Part shown: piece after piece, positions 30,578 to 40,311 of the stretch
Position numbering within the stretch: position 1 is the stretch's first letter
How the letters are laid out: each line of letters begins with the position of its first letter
Assembly (NCBI GenBank): GCA_015493765.1
Contig: WGCQ01000250.1
Span: 1 to 43,163, forward strand
Direction of reading: 5' to 3'
DNA: 43,163 nt
Source: Deltaproteobacteria bacterium
Lineage (GTDB): Bacteria; Myxococcota_A; UBA9042; DTJE01; S145-11
Made by a program: the position numbers and the translations under genes
Notes under the pieces: generated by a model
Seen by the model: only the letters and a program-made list of their open reading frames with translations
The model's database searches: none
Told to the model about the DNA's origin: nothing

Positions 30578-32512
30578 ATGGCACAGACTCTCACACACAA
30601 GATCATATCCACCCACCTGATTTCCGGAAAAATGGAAAAGGGTGAGGAAATCGCAGTCAAGATAGACCGGACCCTGACACAGGATGCGACCGGTACAATG
30701 GCCTATTTGCAGTTCCAGGCCATGGGGGTTGACAAGGTAAAAACTGAATTTTCAATCAGTTATGTCGATCACAACATGCTGCAGATGGATTTTCGTAACG
30801 CGGATGACCACAAGTACCTGCAAAGTGTGGCCGCAAAGCACGGGATTTATTTTTCAAGACCTGGCAACGGTATCTGTCACCAGGTAAACGTGGAGCGCTT
30901 TGCGGTTCCGGGCGAAACCCTGTTGGGTTCGGACTCGCATACCCCCACATCGGGCGGCCTGGGCATGATGGCGATCGGCGCAGGCGGCCTGGACGTGGCT
31001 GTGGCAATGGCAGGCGGTCCGTTTTACATGAAGATGCCCGAGGTCGTGGGCGTCAAGTTGATTGGTAAACTCAGGCCGTGGGTTGCGGCAAAGGACATCA
31101 TCCTGGAACTGCTGCGGCGCCTGAGCGTCAAGGGTGGCGTGGGCCGCGTGTTTGAATATTTCGGCCCCGGGGTCAAGACCTTGAGTGTGCCCGAACGGGC
31201 CACGATCACGAACATGGGGGCCGAACTGGGTGCCACCACGTCGATCTTCCCGTCCGACGAGATGACCCTGGATTTCCTGAGGCGCCAGGGCCGCGAACAG
31301 GATTGGGTGAACCTGGAGGCGGATTGGGACGCCGAATACGACATGGTTGAGGTGATCGACCTGAACCAGTTGGTGCCCATGGTGGCAAAGCCCCACCAGC
31401 CACACAACGTGGTGCCGGTATCCGAGATCGAGGGTACGCCTTTGACCCAGGTGAACGTGGGTTCATGCACGAACTCGTCGTACCATGACCTGATGGTGGT
31501 TTCCAACGCGCTGCGCGGCCGCAAGGTATCGGAAAAACTGTCCATGACGGTCAGCCCGGGGTCCTCGCAGGTCTTCAGGATGATCGCGGGTAACAACGCC
31601 CTGGCCGATATGATCGCTGCGGGCGTGCGTGTACTGGAATCCGCATGCGGTCCCTGCATCGGCATGGGCCAGGCACCAACCAGTGCGGGCAATACCCTGC
31701 GCTCATTTAACCGTAACTTCAAGGGCCGTTCCGGTACGCCGGATGCAAACATCTTTTTGGCCAGCCCCGAAACCTGCGTGGCTTCGGCGCTGAACGGGTG
31801 CATCACGGACCCCAGGAAACTGGGTGATTACCCTGAAATCAAGATGCCCCAGAAGTTCCTGGTGGACGACCGCCTGGTGATCCCGCCTGCGGAGGACCCG
31901 CAGTCCGTGGAGGTAATCATGGGCCCGAACATCCACCCGGTGGAGGATTCCTGGTACCCGCCGCTGGATGACAAAATGGAGATTCCGGCCCTGTTGAAGG
32001 TCGAGGACAACATCACCACCGACCACATCATGCCGGCCGGTGCCAAGGTGCTGCCCTTGCGGTCGAATATCCCGGCCATTGCGGAATACGTTTACTACCT
32101 GGTGGACGGGACGTACGCAAAACGCGCCAAGGAGGCCGGTGCCAGCATCATCATCGGTGGCGAAAACTATGGCCAGGGTTCCAGCCGTGAACATGCGGCC
32201 ATTGCACCGCGTTATTTGGGCGTAAGGGTCGTGATTGCCAAGTCCTTTGCCCGTATTCACAAGGACAACCTGTGCAACCATGGCATCCTGCCGGCTACAT
32301 TCGTCAATCCCGAGGATTATGACAAATGCGACCAGGGTGATGTCTTTGTGTTCAAGGGCCTGCGCAAGAGCGTGGAAAAACAGGCGGATTTCGTGGCCCA
32401 CAACAAGACCAAGGGCATCGACATCAAGTTGCACGTTGACGCATCCAAGCGCCAGGCCGAGGACATCCTGGCAGGCGGCCTGATCATGAAAATGAAGAAC
32501 GCCAATAAGTAA
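30578..32512 (+). CDS. Aconitate hydratase, Aquifex-type
   Basis: 644 residues; ATG preceded by GAGGTGAT at 5 bases. A 4Fe-4S enzyme interconverting citrate and isocitrate in the TCA cycle. The cluster ligands are Cys297 (VGSCTNSSY), Cys357 and Cys360 (ESACGPCIGMG). The swivel domain near the C-terminus shows GGENYGQGSSREHAA, with the substrate-binding Ser/Arg. At about 640 residues it is shorter than AcnA (about 890) and matches the compact lineage named for Aquifex and common in deltaproteobacterial-type genomes. Because related 3-isopropylmalate and homoaconitate dehydratases share these motifs, the aconitase call rests on length and single-chain architecture. Confidence 0.93.
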   Translation: MAQTLTHKIISTHLISGKMEKGEEIAVKIDRTLTQDATGTMAYLQFQAMGVDKVKTEFSISYVDHNMLQMDFRNADDHKYLQSVAAKHGIYFSRPGNGICHQVNVERFAVPGETLLGSDSHTPTSGGLGMMAIGAGGLDVAVAMAGGPFYMKMPEVVGVKLIGKLRPWVAAKDIILELLRRLSVKGGVGRVFEYFGPGVKTLSVPERATITNMGAELGATTSIFPSDEMTLDFLRRQGREQDWVNLEADWDAEYDMVEVIDLNQLVPMVAKPHQPHNVVPVSEIEGTPLTQVNVGSCTNSSYHDLMVVSNALRGRKVSEKLSMTVSPGSSQVFRMIAGNNALADMIAAGVRVLESACGPCIGMGQAPTSAGNTLRSFNRNFKGRSGTPDANIFLASPETCVASALNGCITDPRKLGDYPEIKMPQKFLVDDRLVIPPAEDPQSVEVIMGPNIHPVEDSWYPPLDDKMEIPALLKVEDNITTDHIMPAGAKVLPLRSNIPAIAEYVYYLVDGTYAKRAKEAGASIIIGGENYGQGSSREHAAIAPRYLGVRVVIAKSFARIHKDNLCNHGILPATFVNPEDYDKCDQGDVFVFKGLRKSVEKQADFVAHNKTKGIDIKLHVDASKRQAEDILAGGLIMKMKNANK

Positions 32513-32587
32513 CCCCCTGTCTTTATTGATATATTTCCTGAACAACCCTCATATAAAACAATGAATGTGTAAAGACCTTTGAATTTT

Positions 32588-32612
32588 CCCCAAATCTGAC
32601 AGGTAATCTGGG
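32588..32612 (+). repeat. TGACAGGTAATTTGGG box, copy 10
   Basis: CCCCAAATC / TGACAGGT / AATCTGGG: arms pair except for one base. Its CTGACA serves as the -35 of the following promoter. Confidence 0.7.
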
Positions 32613-32637
32613 TTTTTTGTATAAATTTTTGTATAAA
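32596..32637 (+). promoter_or_regulatory. Promoter with a duplicated -10 box
   Basis: CTGACA (32596-32601), 18 bases, TATAAA (32620-32625). The 12-base unit TTTTTGTATAAA is then repeated, giving a second TATAAA at 32632-32637. The duplicate would shift the start of transcription by 12 bases or offer two starts. Confidence 0.5.
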
Positions 32638-32670
32638 TAACGTGTGCCGGGCATTTCAGGAGGAGACATC

Positions 32671-35600
32671 ATGCACAAAATAGCCGTTGCGCTGGTCCTT
32701 GGGCTGGCCGTGTCATGTGCAGGCAGCGGGCCTGGCGGAGGCGGGTTGGATACGGGCAAGGCGGAAGGAGCCGATGAGTCAATCCAACATCTTGATATTG
32801 CAGTTGATTTTGCGGATACCCGGCAAGAGCCCTCCAGGGACCTGGTGCCAGCGGAAAGGGACGGCGCGGACGTATCGGACACGTACGCGCAGGACGTGAC
32901 ACCCGATGAAGGGACGACCGGATATGAGGTCAGGACAGGTTGCGGGGATGACCGGGACTGCGATGATCACAACCTGTGTACCACGGACCACTGCGGCCGG
33001 GACGGTGAGTGCCTGCATACCCCGGTAAATTGCGATGACAACAACGCTTGCACCCTGGATAAGTGTGACCCTGACAGGGGGTGTATCCACCAGGACAAAC
33101 AAAAACCAAAGTGTCTGGCCAAGGGGGTTTGCGAAGCGGGGGTGGGCATTACCTGTAAGGATGGGGAGTACGTTTGTGACTACGCTGATGTGGCCAATTA
33201 CAGTGCCAAGGAGATTTGTGACGGGCTGGACAATAACTGCAACGGCAAGACGGACGAGGGTTTCCCGGACACGGACGGCGACCAGGTGGCGGACTGCGTG
33301 GACCCGGATGACGATAACGACGGCGTGCCCGATGGCAAGGACTGCCGTCCACTGGACCCCACGGTCCCAAGTTGCAAGGGTAAGCAGTGCGGCGATGATG
33401 GTTGCGGTGGCAGTTGCGGTGAGTGCGACGACCATATTGCGTGCACCGATGACTCCTGCGTGCAGGGGAAATGCGTGTTCCGGCCGAAACCCCACCAGCC
33501 ATGTCTGGATACCGGTGTGTGTAACAACGGGAAGGACCACTTGAAATGCAATGAGACCACGGGCCAGTACTACTGTGATTACTCGGATGTCCGGGATTAC
33601 GAACCGGGAAACGAGACATCCTGTGACGGGCTGGACAACGATTGCGACGGCAAAACGGACGAGGGTGAACTGTGCGACGATTCCCTGCCCTGTACGATCG
33701 ATGAGTGCAGCCCCACGTTGCACCATTGCGTGCATACGGCGAAATCCTGCGATGACCGGGACCCGTGCACGGTGGATCAATGCGATCCCAAGACCGGCAA
33801 GTGCCTGCACCGGCCCAAGACCTGCGATGACAACAACGCGTGCACCATGGATACCTGCGACAAAAACACGGGTAAATGCGTTTATACCCCCTTGGGCCAT
33901 CCCAGGTTTTTCGACCCGGTTGCACTGCAAGACAAGGCAGGGGACCAGGATGAAGACAACATCTTTCACACCTCTGCGGCCCGGATATGGGCACAGATGA
34001 AGGGGCTCGCCGACAAGTACGCCATCCAGGACGGCGGGGAGCCGGATTTTTCCGTTTACAGCGGGTCATACCATATTTTTTACCCGTATTTGCAGCCGTT
34101 TCCGCATGGCTACGGGCAATGCCTGCACCTTGGCACAACAACGTCCCAGGCGGCATGGGCGATTAGGGACCTGGCAAAACCCATAACCGGGGACGTGCTG
34201 GTGGAATTCGAGTACTACTATCCGGACCCGGACGAACAGGACGGATTCATTGTGTTTGCATCCTACAGTGGCAGCGCCTACACGTTCGTAAGAATTACCC
34301 AGAAAGGGGAGTCGATTTCCACCCAGGACCACGCAAACGTGCGCAACATCATACCGGGGAAGTGGCACCACTTCGCGATCCGGGCGACCCAGGGCACGTA
34401 TAAACTCTATATCGACGGGTCCCTGGCCACCAGTGGCCAGTTGATGAGCGATCCTGCAATATACGCAATGGGTTACATCGGGGATGTGTCAGGCAAGGTG
34501 CACAACGGACAGGGCTATTTCGACAATTTCCGGGTATCCAGGGGCATAGACGTGCTGTTTCACGATTACCTGAACAACGGCGATTCCGCATGGCGGTTTT
34601 ACGGCGACCACGAGTTGTCGGACAAACTGTCGCACGATGAAAAGGGGTTGTCCGACTATCCGTATTGGACCGGGATATCCAGGGCCATCCAGCAGAGGAT
34701 CGAAACCGTGTCATTCGCCTACCTGGTCACGGGTGATACCAGGTATGCCGACTGGGTGAAACCGGTGCTGATGTCGCTGTGCACCACGGGCTGGAGTACC
34801 TGGGGGGACCCGGATTACGGCACCGGGAAACCGGTGCTGGACGGTGCGCACTTTACCATGGGCGTGTCAGAGGCATTCGACAACATAGCGGATACGTTGA
34901 CCCAAGGCGAAAAGGACCTGATCGAGGACTGCATCATGCAACGTGGAATCCGGCCGATCTACCAGGAGGCCCAGAGTCCGCCCATGAACGACCCTGGCGC
35001 ATGGCCCAACGGGTTTGCACTGCACCATGCGGCCATGGGGATCGGTGCGTTGGCGCTGTGGTGCGACAGGGACGTGGCAAAATACCTGGACGAGGCCAGG
35101 CAGGGCATGGACCGGATGTACAGGGGTGCGGACAAGGATGGGGGATGGATCGAAGGCATCACGTACGGGTCCTATGCCATGACCAATGCCCTTTTGTTTG
35201 GCCTGTTCGACAGGGTCGTCACCGGTCATAACGTGTTCAACGACCCTTACGTGAGAAACATATCCCGTTTCCTGTACCACAACCTGGTCCCGGCGGGTAC
35301 CCAATACGTGAATTTTGCGGACAGTTCGTCGAGTAACCGGAATTATGGCACCGTACTGCCGATCCTGTATGACCGGACCGGTGACAAATACGCGATGAAA
35401 CTGCTGCAATCCGTGGGCTGGCACGTGGAGTATCCCCTGGCCCTGAGCCTGTTTCACCCGATCAAGGAATCGCAACTGCCTGACCTGTCGAATGAAAACA
35501 CAGGCCGTGACTTCAGGACGATCGGGTGGGCCAGCATGCGTACATCCTGGTCGAAGGATGCGTTGATGGTGGCAACCCATGCAGGGCCGGAGGTCGGACA

Positions 35601-37545
35601 CAGCCACCTGGACGAAAACACGGTGGTCATTGCAAAAGGGGGTACGTGGTTCGCCCATGACCCGGGGTACGAGGTGTACCAGGCCGGACCGGCCCACGAT
35701 TTTACCTACGGTACGATAGGTCATAACACGCTGATGGTGGGTAACAATTTCCAGGAAAAGAGCGTGACCAACAGCCTGGGGGAAATCATGGGTTTTTACT
35801 CCGACAAGGACATGGGGGTCTCGATTGGCAGTGCGGGCGCGGCATACCAGGACCTGGATTACTTCGTGCGCAAGCTGTTTTTGGACAAGGCCGGCGAGTG
35901 CCTGTTCATGGCAGATTTCTATAAAAAGGCCGCCGGTGTCACTGACCCGGTGCGCTTTATCCTGCACCCGCAATGCACGAATTATACCGTGGATCAAACC
36001 AGTCACATGACCACGGTCACCAAGGGCTCGGATACCATGCACCTGTGGACCCTTCAACCCAGGAAACCGCAAATCGAAATCACGGACGACGCGTTCGGCA
36101 TGATCGGAAACACCAACTTCTACTTGAACGTGCCCGAGGCACAAAAGGGCCATGGATTTTCCGTAACCGTGTCCTATTCCGCCATTGTGCCCCTGTCGAT
36201 CTCACAGTACGATGGCAAGGCATACCATACCGTTGCCATGCTGCCAGGCGACGGCACGGACAGGGAGGTCACATTTGACGTGTGGAAGCCCCTGTACGAC
36301 TATGGCACATCAACCACAGGCATAAACGTGCTGTTCAATTTCTCGGGCGGGTTGCACGTGTATGCCATTTCAGCCAGGGACAAAAACACGGGCGATACCT
36401 ACAAGGTTACGGCAGGCGATCCTGACGACAACAAGGCGTCCGCGCATACACCGGGCGTGTGTTTTTACCCGGCGGAATGGGACCCGCCGGCAAAATACCA
36501 CGGGAAATGGGCCAGGGGCAGGCGCAGCACGGTGATGATCGATGTACGGGACTCGCAAAACCCGCGGGAGGCGCGTTTTTTGAACGCCCTGTGTACAAAC
36601 CCGGATTCCAGGCCCGTGTATTTCGAGAGCGACACGAGGGACAACATGCTAATCATGCGGAATGACCAGGTCGTATCCCTTGTAAGTGCCGATAAACACA
36701 GGCAAAATATCGACATCTTTCACGTGAGGGCTGATTATTCATGTAATGCCCAAGGCCAGGGTTGTGCAGGCCCCGACACGGCCGGAGTCGCTTTCACAGG
36801 GCAGTGGACCCGGGCGGCCATGGACGGCCGCTTTTTCGTGCGTGAAAACCAGTCAACGGCCGCGGGCTTGACGATTGCCCTGGATGAGCCCCTGCCAAAG
36901 GTAATCAAGGTGGGCTTAATCTACAGGTCGGACCAGGCCGGGTTCCTCGTGTTGCACGACAACAGCGGGAACAGGAACATCGCCCGGTTGCCGGCATCTG
37001 ACACCTACAGGGCAATAACCGTATCCGTGAAGGTAAAACCCGGGCACCCCCTCGACCTGCAACGCCTGGAATTGAGACCCTCCATACCCATGAAATGCGC
37101 CTATATCCTGGTCGAAAAGATGGCAAACTCGGACCTGTGCGACGTGGGTGCATCAGGGGACACGGACACGAATGCGCACAGCCCTGGCATATCCGTGTAT
37201 CCCGCGGAGTGGAGCGCCCCGACCCGGGCAAACGGCCTCAGTGCCAGGACATCCACTGGTGACGCCAATTTCTATCTGAATATCAATGACACGGATTCGT
37301 TTCACCTAATTCGCATCACGTATTCCGCGCCCAAGGACCTTCAGGTGCGACAGTGGATGGGCAAAGACAAGGGCTACAAGGCCGTGGGCGACCTGATTGG
37401 CGATAACACCATACACACCACAGTCATACCCGTAATTAGGAATTACGTGGATTACCAGGGCGCAGGGGCCAACAGTGCCACGAACGTGCTTTTCGATTTT
37501 TCCGGTCCCATCACGGTGTACGACCTGTTCACCCAGGGGCAGTAG
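32671..37545 (+). CDS. Giant lipoprotein: Cys/Asp-rich repeats, LamG-like and heparinase II/III-like domains
   Basis: 1624 residues from the ATG at 32671 (AGGAGG upstream), not the GTG of the ORF track. Signal MHKIAVALVLGLAVSC with the lipidated Cys16, then an acidic linker. Residues 90-410: Cys-rich MopE-type motifs (CDGLDNNCNGKTDEG, CDGLDNDCDGKTDEG), a thrombospondin-3-like calcium stretch (DTDGDQVADCVDPDDDNDG) and CDDNNACT.D.C units. Residues about 500-620: a concanavalin/LamG-like sandwich (GKWHHFAIRA..GTYKLYIDG). Residues 630-920: an alpha/alpha toroid like polysaccharide lyases. Near 975: GHSHLDENTVVIAKGGTWFAHDPGY, the heparinase II/III C-terminal signature. Three beta-sandwich modules follow, two of them opening with PG(V/I)...YPAEW (about 1260 and 1505). 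Predicted surface-bound degradation of an acidic polysaccharide; the substrate is unknown. Confidence 0.82.
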   Translation: MHKIAVALVLGLAVSCAGSGPGGGGLDTGKAEGADESIQHLDIAVDFADTRQEPSRDLVPAERDGADVSDTYAQDVTPDEGTTGYEVRTGCGDDRDCDDHNLCTTDHCGRDGECLHTPVNCDDNNACTLDKCDPDRGCIHQDKQKPKCLAKGVCEAGVGITCKDGEYVCDYADVANYSAKEICDGLDNNCNGKTDEGFPDTDGDQVADCVDPDDDNDGVPDGKDCRPLDPTVPSCKGKQCGDDGCGGSCGECDDHIACTDDSCVQGKCVFRPKPHQPCLDTGVCNNGKDHLKCNETTGQYYCDYSDVRDYEPGNETSCDGLDNDCDGKTDEGELCDDSLPCTIDECSPTLHHCVHTAKSCDDRDPCTVDQCDPKTGKCLHRPKTCDDNNACTMDTCDKNTGKCVYTPLGHPRFFDPVALQDKAGDQDEDNIFHTSAARIWAQMKGLADKYAIQDGGEPDFSVYSGSYHIFYPYLQPFPHGYGQCLHLGTTTSQAAWAIRDLAKPITGDVLVEFEYYYPDPDEQDGFIVFASYSGSAYTFVRITQKGESISTQDHANVRNIIPGKWHHFAIRATQGTYKLYIDGSLATSGQLMSDPAIYAMGYIGDVSGKVHNGQGYFDNFRVSRGIDVLFHDYLNNGDSAWRFYGDHELSDKLSHDEKGLSDYPYWTGISRAIQQRIETVSFAYLVTGDTRYADWVKPVLMSLCTTGWSTWGDPDYGTGKPVLDGAHFTMGVSEAFDNIADTLTQGEKDLIEDCIMQRGIRPIYQEAQSPPMNDPGAWPNGFALHHAAMGIGALALWCDRDVAKYLDEARQGMDRMYRGADKDGGWIEGITYGSYAMTNALLFGLFDRVVTGHNVFNDPYVRNISRFLYHNLVPAGTQYVNFADSSSSNRNYGTVLPILYDRTGDKYAMKLLQSVGWHVEYPLALSLFHPIKESQLPDLSNENTGRDFRTIGWASMRTSWSKDALMVATHAGPEVGHSHLDENTVVIAKGGTWFAHDPGYEVYQAGPAHDFTYGTIGHNTLMVGNNFQEKSVTNSLGEIMGFYSDKDMGVSIGSAGAAYQDLDYFVRKLFLDKAGECLFMADFYKKAAGVTDPVRFILHPQCTNYTVDQTSHMTTVTKGSDTMHLWTLQPRKPQIEITDDAFGMIGNTNFYLNVPEAQKGHGFSVTVSYSAIVPLSISQYDGKAYHTVAMLPGDGTDREVTFDVWKPLYDYGTSTTGINVLFNFSGGLHVYAISARDKNTGDTYKVTAGDPDDNKASAHTPGVCFYPAEWDPPAKYHGKWARGRRSTVMIDVRDSQNPREARFLNALCTNPDSRPVYFESDTRDNMLIMRNDQVVSLVSADKHRQNIDIFHVRADYSCNAQGQGCAGPDTAGVAFTGQWTRAAMDGRFFVRENQSTAAGLTIALDEPLPKVIKVGLIYRSDQAGFLVLHDNSGNRNIARLPASDTYRAITVSVKVKPGHPLDLQRLELRPSIPMKCAYILVEKMANSDLCDVGASGDTDTNAHSPGISVYPAEWSAPTRANGLSARTSTGDANFYLNINDTDSFHLIRITYSAPKDLQVRQWMGKDKGYKAVGDLIGDNTIHTTVIPVIRNYVDYQGAGANSATNVLFDFSGPITVYDLFTQGQ

Positions 37546-37587
37546 GGACAGACCTGACATTGCCACCACGACCAGGCGAGGACGATG

Positions 37588-38050
37588 GTGTTGATTTGAT
37601 GAATTTAGTGATGAATCCGGAAATTTGTGTGTTTTGTAATGCCTTGGAACACAAAGACAATTCAAGATGCCGGCTGGAAGCCAGCCCCACTCGGTCACAG
37701 CCAACGGCCCACGGCCACGGTCAACGGATTCGGGCCTCTGGCATCGGGATTCGGGACGCAGCCTGCGGCTGCGCGGGACGGCCCTTCGTGCCTTTCGGGA
37801 AGGCTCCCGTGGTAACCGGAAACCCCGGCCACGGTCCACAGCCACCGGCCAACGGTCACCGGGCACGGCCACGGACTCGGGCCTCTGGTATCGGGCGTCG
37901 GGACGCAGCCTGCGGCTGCTGCGGGACGGCCCGTGGGCCTTTCGGGAAGGCTCCCGTAGTAACCGGAAACCCCGATCACGGCCACCGGCCACGGTCAACG
38001 GCCACGGCCACCGGCCACAGCCAACGGCCACGGCCACGGCCACGGAAAAA
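37588..38050. repeat. Dispersed 100-base repeat plus third paired GC-rich element (inverted)
   Basis: 37588-37685 is a relative of 27130-27233, ending in ATGCCGGCTGGAAGCCAGC. Then two direct copies of the GC-rich core, here in reverse orientation (GGGACGCAGCCTGCGGCTGC ... CCTTTCGGGAAGGCTCCCG), start at about 37751 and 37898, offset 147. Satellite of CACGGCCAACGG/CACGGCCACCGG type surrounds them to 38045. The whole gap between the giant lipoprotein and recA (37546-38168) contains no gene; ORF-track entries here are translated repeats. Confidence 0.85.
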
Positions 38051-38084
38051 ACAAATTACCGATCAAATTGACAGGTAATTTTGG
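38051..38084. repeat. TGACAGGTAATTTGGG box, copy 11 (double)
   Basis: ACAAATTACC-GATC-AAATT-GACAGGTAATTTTGG: the core read on the plus strand (38065-38084) is joined to a second half-site read on the minus strand (38051-38060). This is the proximal upstream element of recA. Confidence 0.65.
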
Positions 38085-38101
38085 ATCGCAGTTTTCTCGT
38101 A

Positions 38102-38130
38102 TTGAATTGGTTATTTTTTCATGCTAACCT
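38102..38130 (+). promoter_or_regulatory. recA promoter
   Basis: TTGAAT (38102-38107), 17 bases and TAACCT (38125-38130) with an extended TGC in front. It covers the ATG at 38121 proposed by the ORF track, so that ATG cannot be the start. I found no recognisable LexA box. Confidence 0.5.
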
Positions 38131-38156
38131 TCTGCACAGAAATCGTCTGCATACAC

Positions 38157-38171
38157 AGGAGGTCTATTTTG
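38157..38171 (+). promoter_or_regulatory. Ribosome binding site that sets a TTG start for recA
   Basis: AGGAGG (38157-38162), 6 bases, then TTG (38169-38171). No ATG or GTG in this frame lies between the promoter and the conserved RecA N-terminus at a suitable distance. Confidence 0.8.
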
Positions 38172-39224
38172 GCAGGCAAGACAACAAAAACAGATACAAA
38201 ACAGGAACGTGAGGAAAAGATTGCCCTGGCAGTGGCCGCGATTGAACGGCAGTTTGGCAAGGGCTCCATGATGCGCCTCAACAAGGGTGCTGCGTTGGGT
38301 TCAGTACCCGTGATCCCAACCGGGTCACTGGCACTGGACATTGCCACTGGGATCGGCGGCTACCCCAAGGGCAGGATCGTCGAGATCTACGGCCAGGAAT
38401 CGTCCGGCAAGACCACCCTGGCCCTGCTGGCCATTGCACAGGTCCAGAAACAGGGGGGCGTGGCCGTGTTCATCGACGCCGAGCATGCCCTGGACTTGCA
38501 GTATGCCCGCAAACTGGGTGTAAACGTGGAGGACTTGCTGGTGTCCCAGCCGGATTACGGCGAGCAGGCCCTGGAGATTGCGGAAACACTGGTCAGGACC
38601 GATCAAATCGACCTGGTGGTGGTGGACTCCGTGGCAGCATTGGTGCCCAAGGCCGAACTGGAAGGCGCCATGGGCGACTCGCACGTGGGACTCCAGGCGC
38701 GCCTGATGAGCCAGGCCCTGCGAAAGCTGGCCGGACTGCTTTCCAAATCCAGCACGTGCATGTTGTTCATCAACCAGATACGCATGAAGATTGGGGTCAT
38801 GTACGGCAACCCCGAGACCACCACCGGCGGTAATGCATTGAAGTTCTATGCAACCCAGCGCTTCGAGGTCAGAAAGAGTACCAAAACCGACCTGGGCGAC
38901 AAGGACGGTTCCCACATCAAAATCAAGGTGGTAAAAAACAAGATGGCCCCGCCGTTCAAGATCGCGGAATTTGATTTGATCTATGGCGAAGGCATCGACC
39001 GCCTGGGCGAGGTGTTGGACCTGGCAGTGAAGGCCGACATCGTAAAGCGCAGTGGTTCGTGGTATTCGTACAACGACAAGAAACTGGGACAGGGCAGGGA
39101 ACAGACCGGTTTGACCCTGAGGGAAAACCCCGAGATGCTGGCAGAAATCGACCGCAAGGTCCGTGAAAAGGCCTTTGGAAGTGCGCCGCCAGAATCAAAG
39201 GATACGGAGACCGGGCATGAGTGA
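38169..39224 (+). CDS. recA: Recombinase RecA
   Basis: 351 residues from the TTG at 38169 (E. coli 353). ATP-dependent strand-exchange protein of homologous recombination and, where LexA exists, SOS induction. N-terminal polymerisation helix ([21 protein letters not shown]), Walker [10 protein letters not shown] (75-83, Lys81), Walker [11 protein letters not shown], loop L1 [19 protein letters not shown], loop L2 around [27 protein letters not shown], and the C-terminal lobe. All are intact. Its last 8 bases overlap the start of pilT, and pilT in turn overlaps alaS, so the three are one operon. The rare TTG start may limit translation. Confidence 0.98.
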   Translation: MAGKTTKTDTKQEREEKIALAVAAIERQFGKGSMMRLNKGAALGSVPVIPTGSLALDIATGIGGYPKGRIVEIYGQESSGKTTLALLAIAQVQKQGGVAVFIDAEHALDLQYARKLGVNVEDLLVSQPDYGEQALEIAETLVRTDQIDLVVVDSVAALVPKAELEGAMGDSHVGLQARLMSQALRKLAGLLSKSSTCMLFINQIRMKIGVMYGNPETTTGGNALKFYATQRFEVRKSTKTDLGDKDGSHIKIKVVKNKMAPPFKIAEFDLIYGEGIDRLGEVLDLAVKADIVKRSGSWYSYNDKKLGQGREQTGLTLRENPEMLAEIDRKVREKAFGSAPPESKDTETGHE

Positions 39225-40311
39225 GGGAAAACTGCTGAGCCTTGAGGAACTGCTCAGGTTTTGCATCGTAAACCGGATTTCCGATGTCCACCTGAAGCCG
39301 GATCGTCCACCGATCCTGAGGCGCGGCAGCAGCCTGATCGTGGGAAGCCACTCGCAGGCCGCCTTGTCCAGCATGGAAATCATCAAGATGCTGGAGCCGT
39401 CCCTGACCGAGACGGCCAAGAAACAGTTTCGGGAAAAAGGGGAGGCCGATTTGGGCTGGGGTTTGAATGGTGTCGGGAGGTTCAGGATAAACCTCTTTCG
39501 TTCCCGCTCGGGAACGAGCGCGGCACTGCGCGTGATAACGGACCAGATACCCTCTTTCGAGGAGTTGAACCTGCCCAAGGTGCTGGAAAAGATTGCCATG
39601 GAGGAGCGCGGCCTGGTCCTGATAACCGGGGCCACCGGGCAGGGCAAGTCCACCACGATCGCGGCCATGATTAACTATATCAACACCAACCGGGCGGTCC
39701 ACATTATCACCATCGAGGACCCGGTGGAATACGTGATCGAGGACAAAAAGAGCCTGGTCACCCAGCGCCAGGTGGGCCTGGACACGGAGAGTTTTCCTTC
39801 CGGGTTGCGCGCCGCGTTACGACAGGACCCGGACGTGATACTGGTGGGGGAAATGCGGGACATGGAGACGATCGAAACCGCGATACGAGCGGCTGAAACC
39901 GGGCACCTGGTGTTTTCCACCATGCACACCGTGGATGCCAAGGAAACGATCAATCGGATCATTTCCGGGTTTCCACCGGAACGGCGGGGGCAGGCCAGGT
40001 ACCTGGTGTCCACGGTGCTGAAGGCAGTGATTTCCCAGCGCCTGGTAGAGCGCAAGCGGGGCAAAATAAGGGTCCCGGCCTGCGAGGTCATGGTGGTGAC
40101 CCCGAGGATCAGGGACCTGTTGCGTGACCCGAAGGGTATTGACATCATCCCCCAGGCAATCGAAGAGGGCAAGACCCTTTACGGCATGCAATCGTTCGAC
40201 CAGTCATTGTTCGGTCTTGTAAAGGCAGGGGCCATCGACTATGCAGAGGCGAAAAGGCACGCCAGTAACCCTGCTGATTTCGAATTGAAATTCAAGGGCA
40301 TTTCATCATGA
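39217..40311 (+). CDS. PilT-like type IV pilus retraction ATPase
   Basis: 364 residues from the ATG at 39217, overlapping the recA stop by 8 bases; the ORF track starts 18 codons too early. Secretion-type hexameric ATPase that powers pilus retraction at the cytosolic side of the inner membrane. Walker [10 protein letters not shown] (Lys144), Asp box TIEDPVEYV, Walker [11 protein letters not shown] (Glu212), His box [10 protein letters not shown], and the C-terminal [17 protein letters not shown] in the place of the PilT AIRNLIRE region. The Gln in the P-loop instead of Ser/Thr is unusual. It could be a PilT paralogue rather than the main retraction motor. No other pilus gene lies in the window; its slot between recA and alaS is where recX often sits. 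Confidence 0.9.
   Translation: MSEGKLLSLEELLRFCIVNRISDVHLKPDRPPILRRGSSLIVGSHSQAALSSMEIIKMLEPSLTETAKKQFREKGEADLGWGLNGVGRFRINLFRSRSGTSAALRVITDQIPSFEELNLPKVLEKIAMEERGLVLITGATGQGKSTTIAAMINYINTNRAVHIITIEDPVEYVIEDKKSLVTQRQVGLDTESFPSGLRAALRQDPDVILVGEMRDMETIETAIRAAETGHLVFSTMHTVDAKETINRIISGFPPERRGQARYLVSTVLKAVISQRLVERKRGKIRVPACEVMVVTPRIRDLLRDPKGIDIIPQAIEEGKTLYGMQSFDQSLFGLVKAGAIDYAEAKRHASNPADFELKFKGISS

Noticed and set aside
32779-33969. 396- and 335-residue minus-strand ORFs opposite the giant lipoprotein
   Set aside because: They mirror the Cys/Asp-rich repeats; composition is unnatural (Arg/Pro/His or Val/Ile runs).
38085-38168. LexA/SOS box in front of recA
   Set aside because: I looked for CTGT-N8-ACAG and GAAC/GTTC-type boxes; the nearest (CTGCATACACAG) has the wrong spacing.
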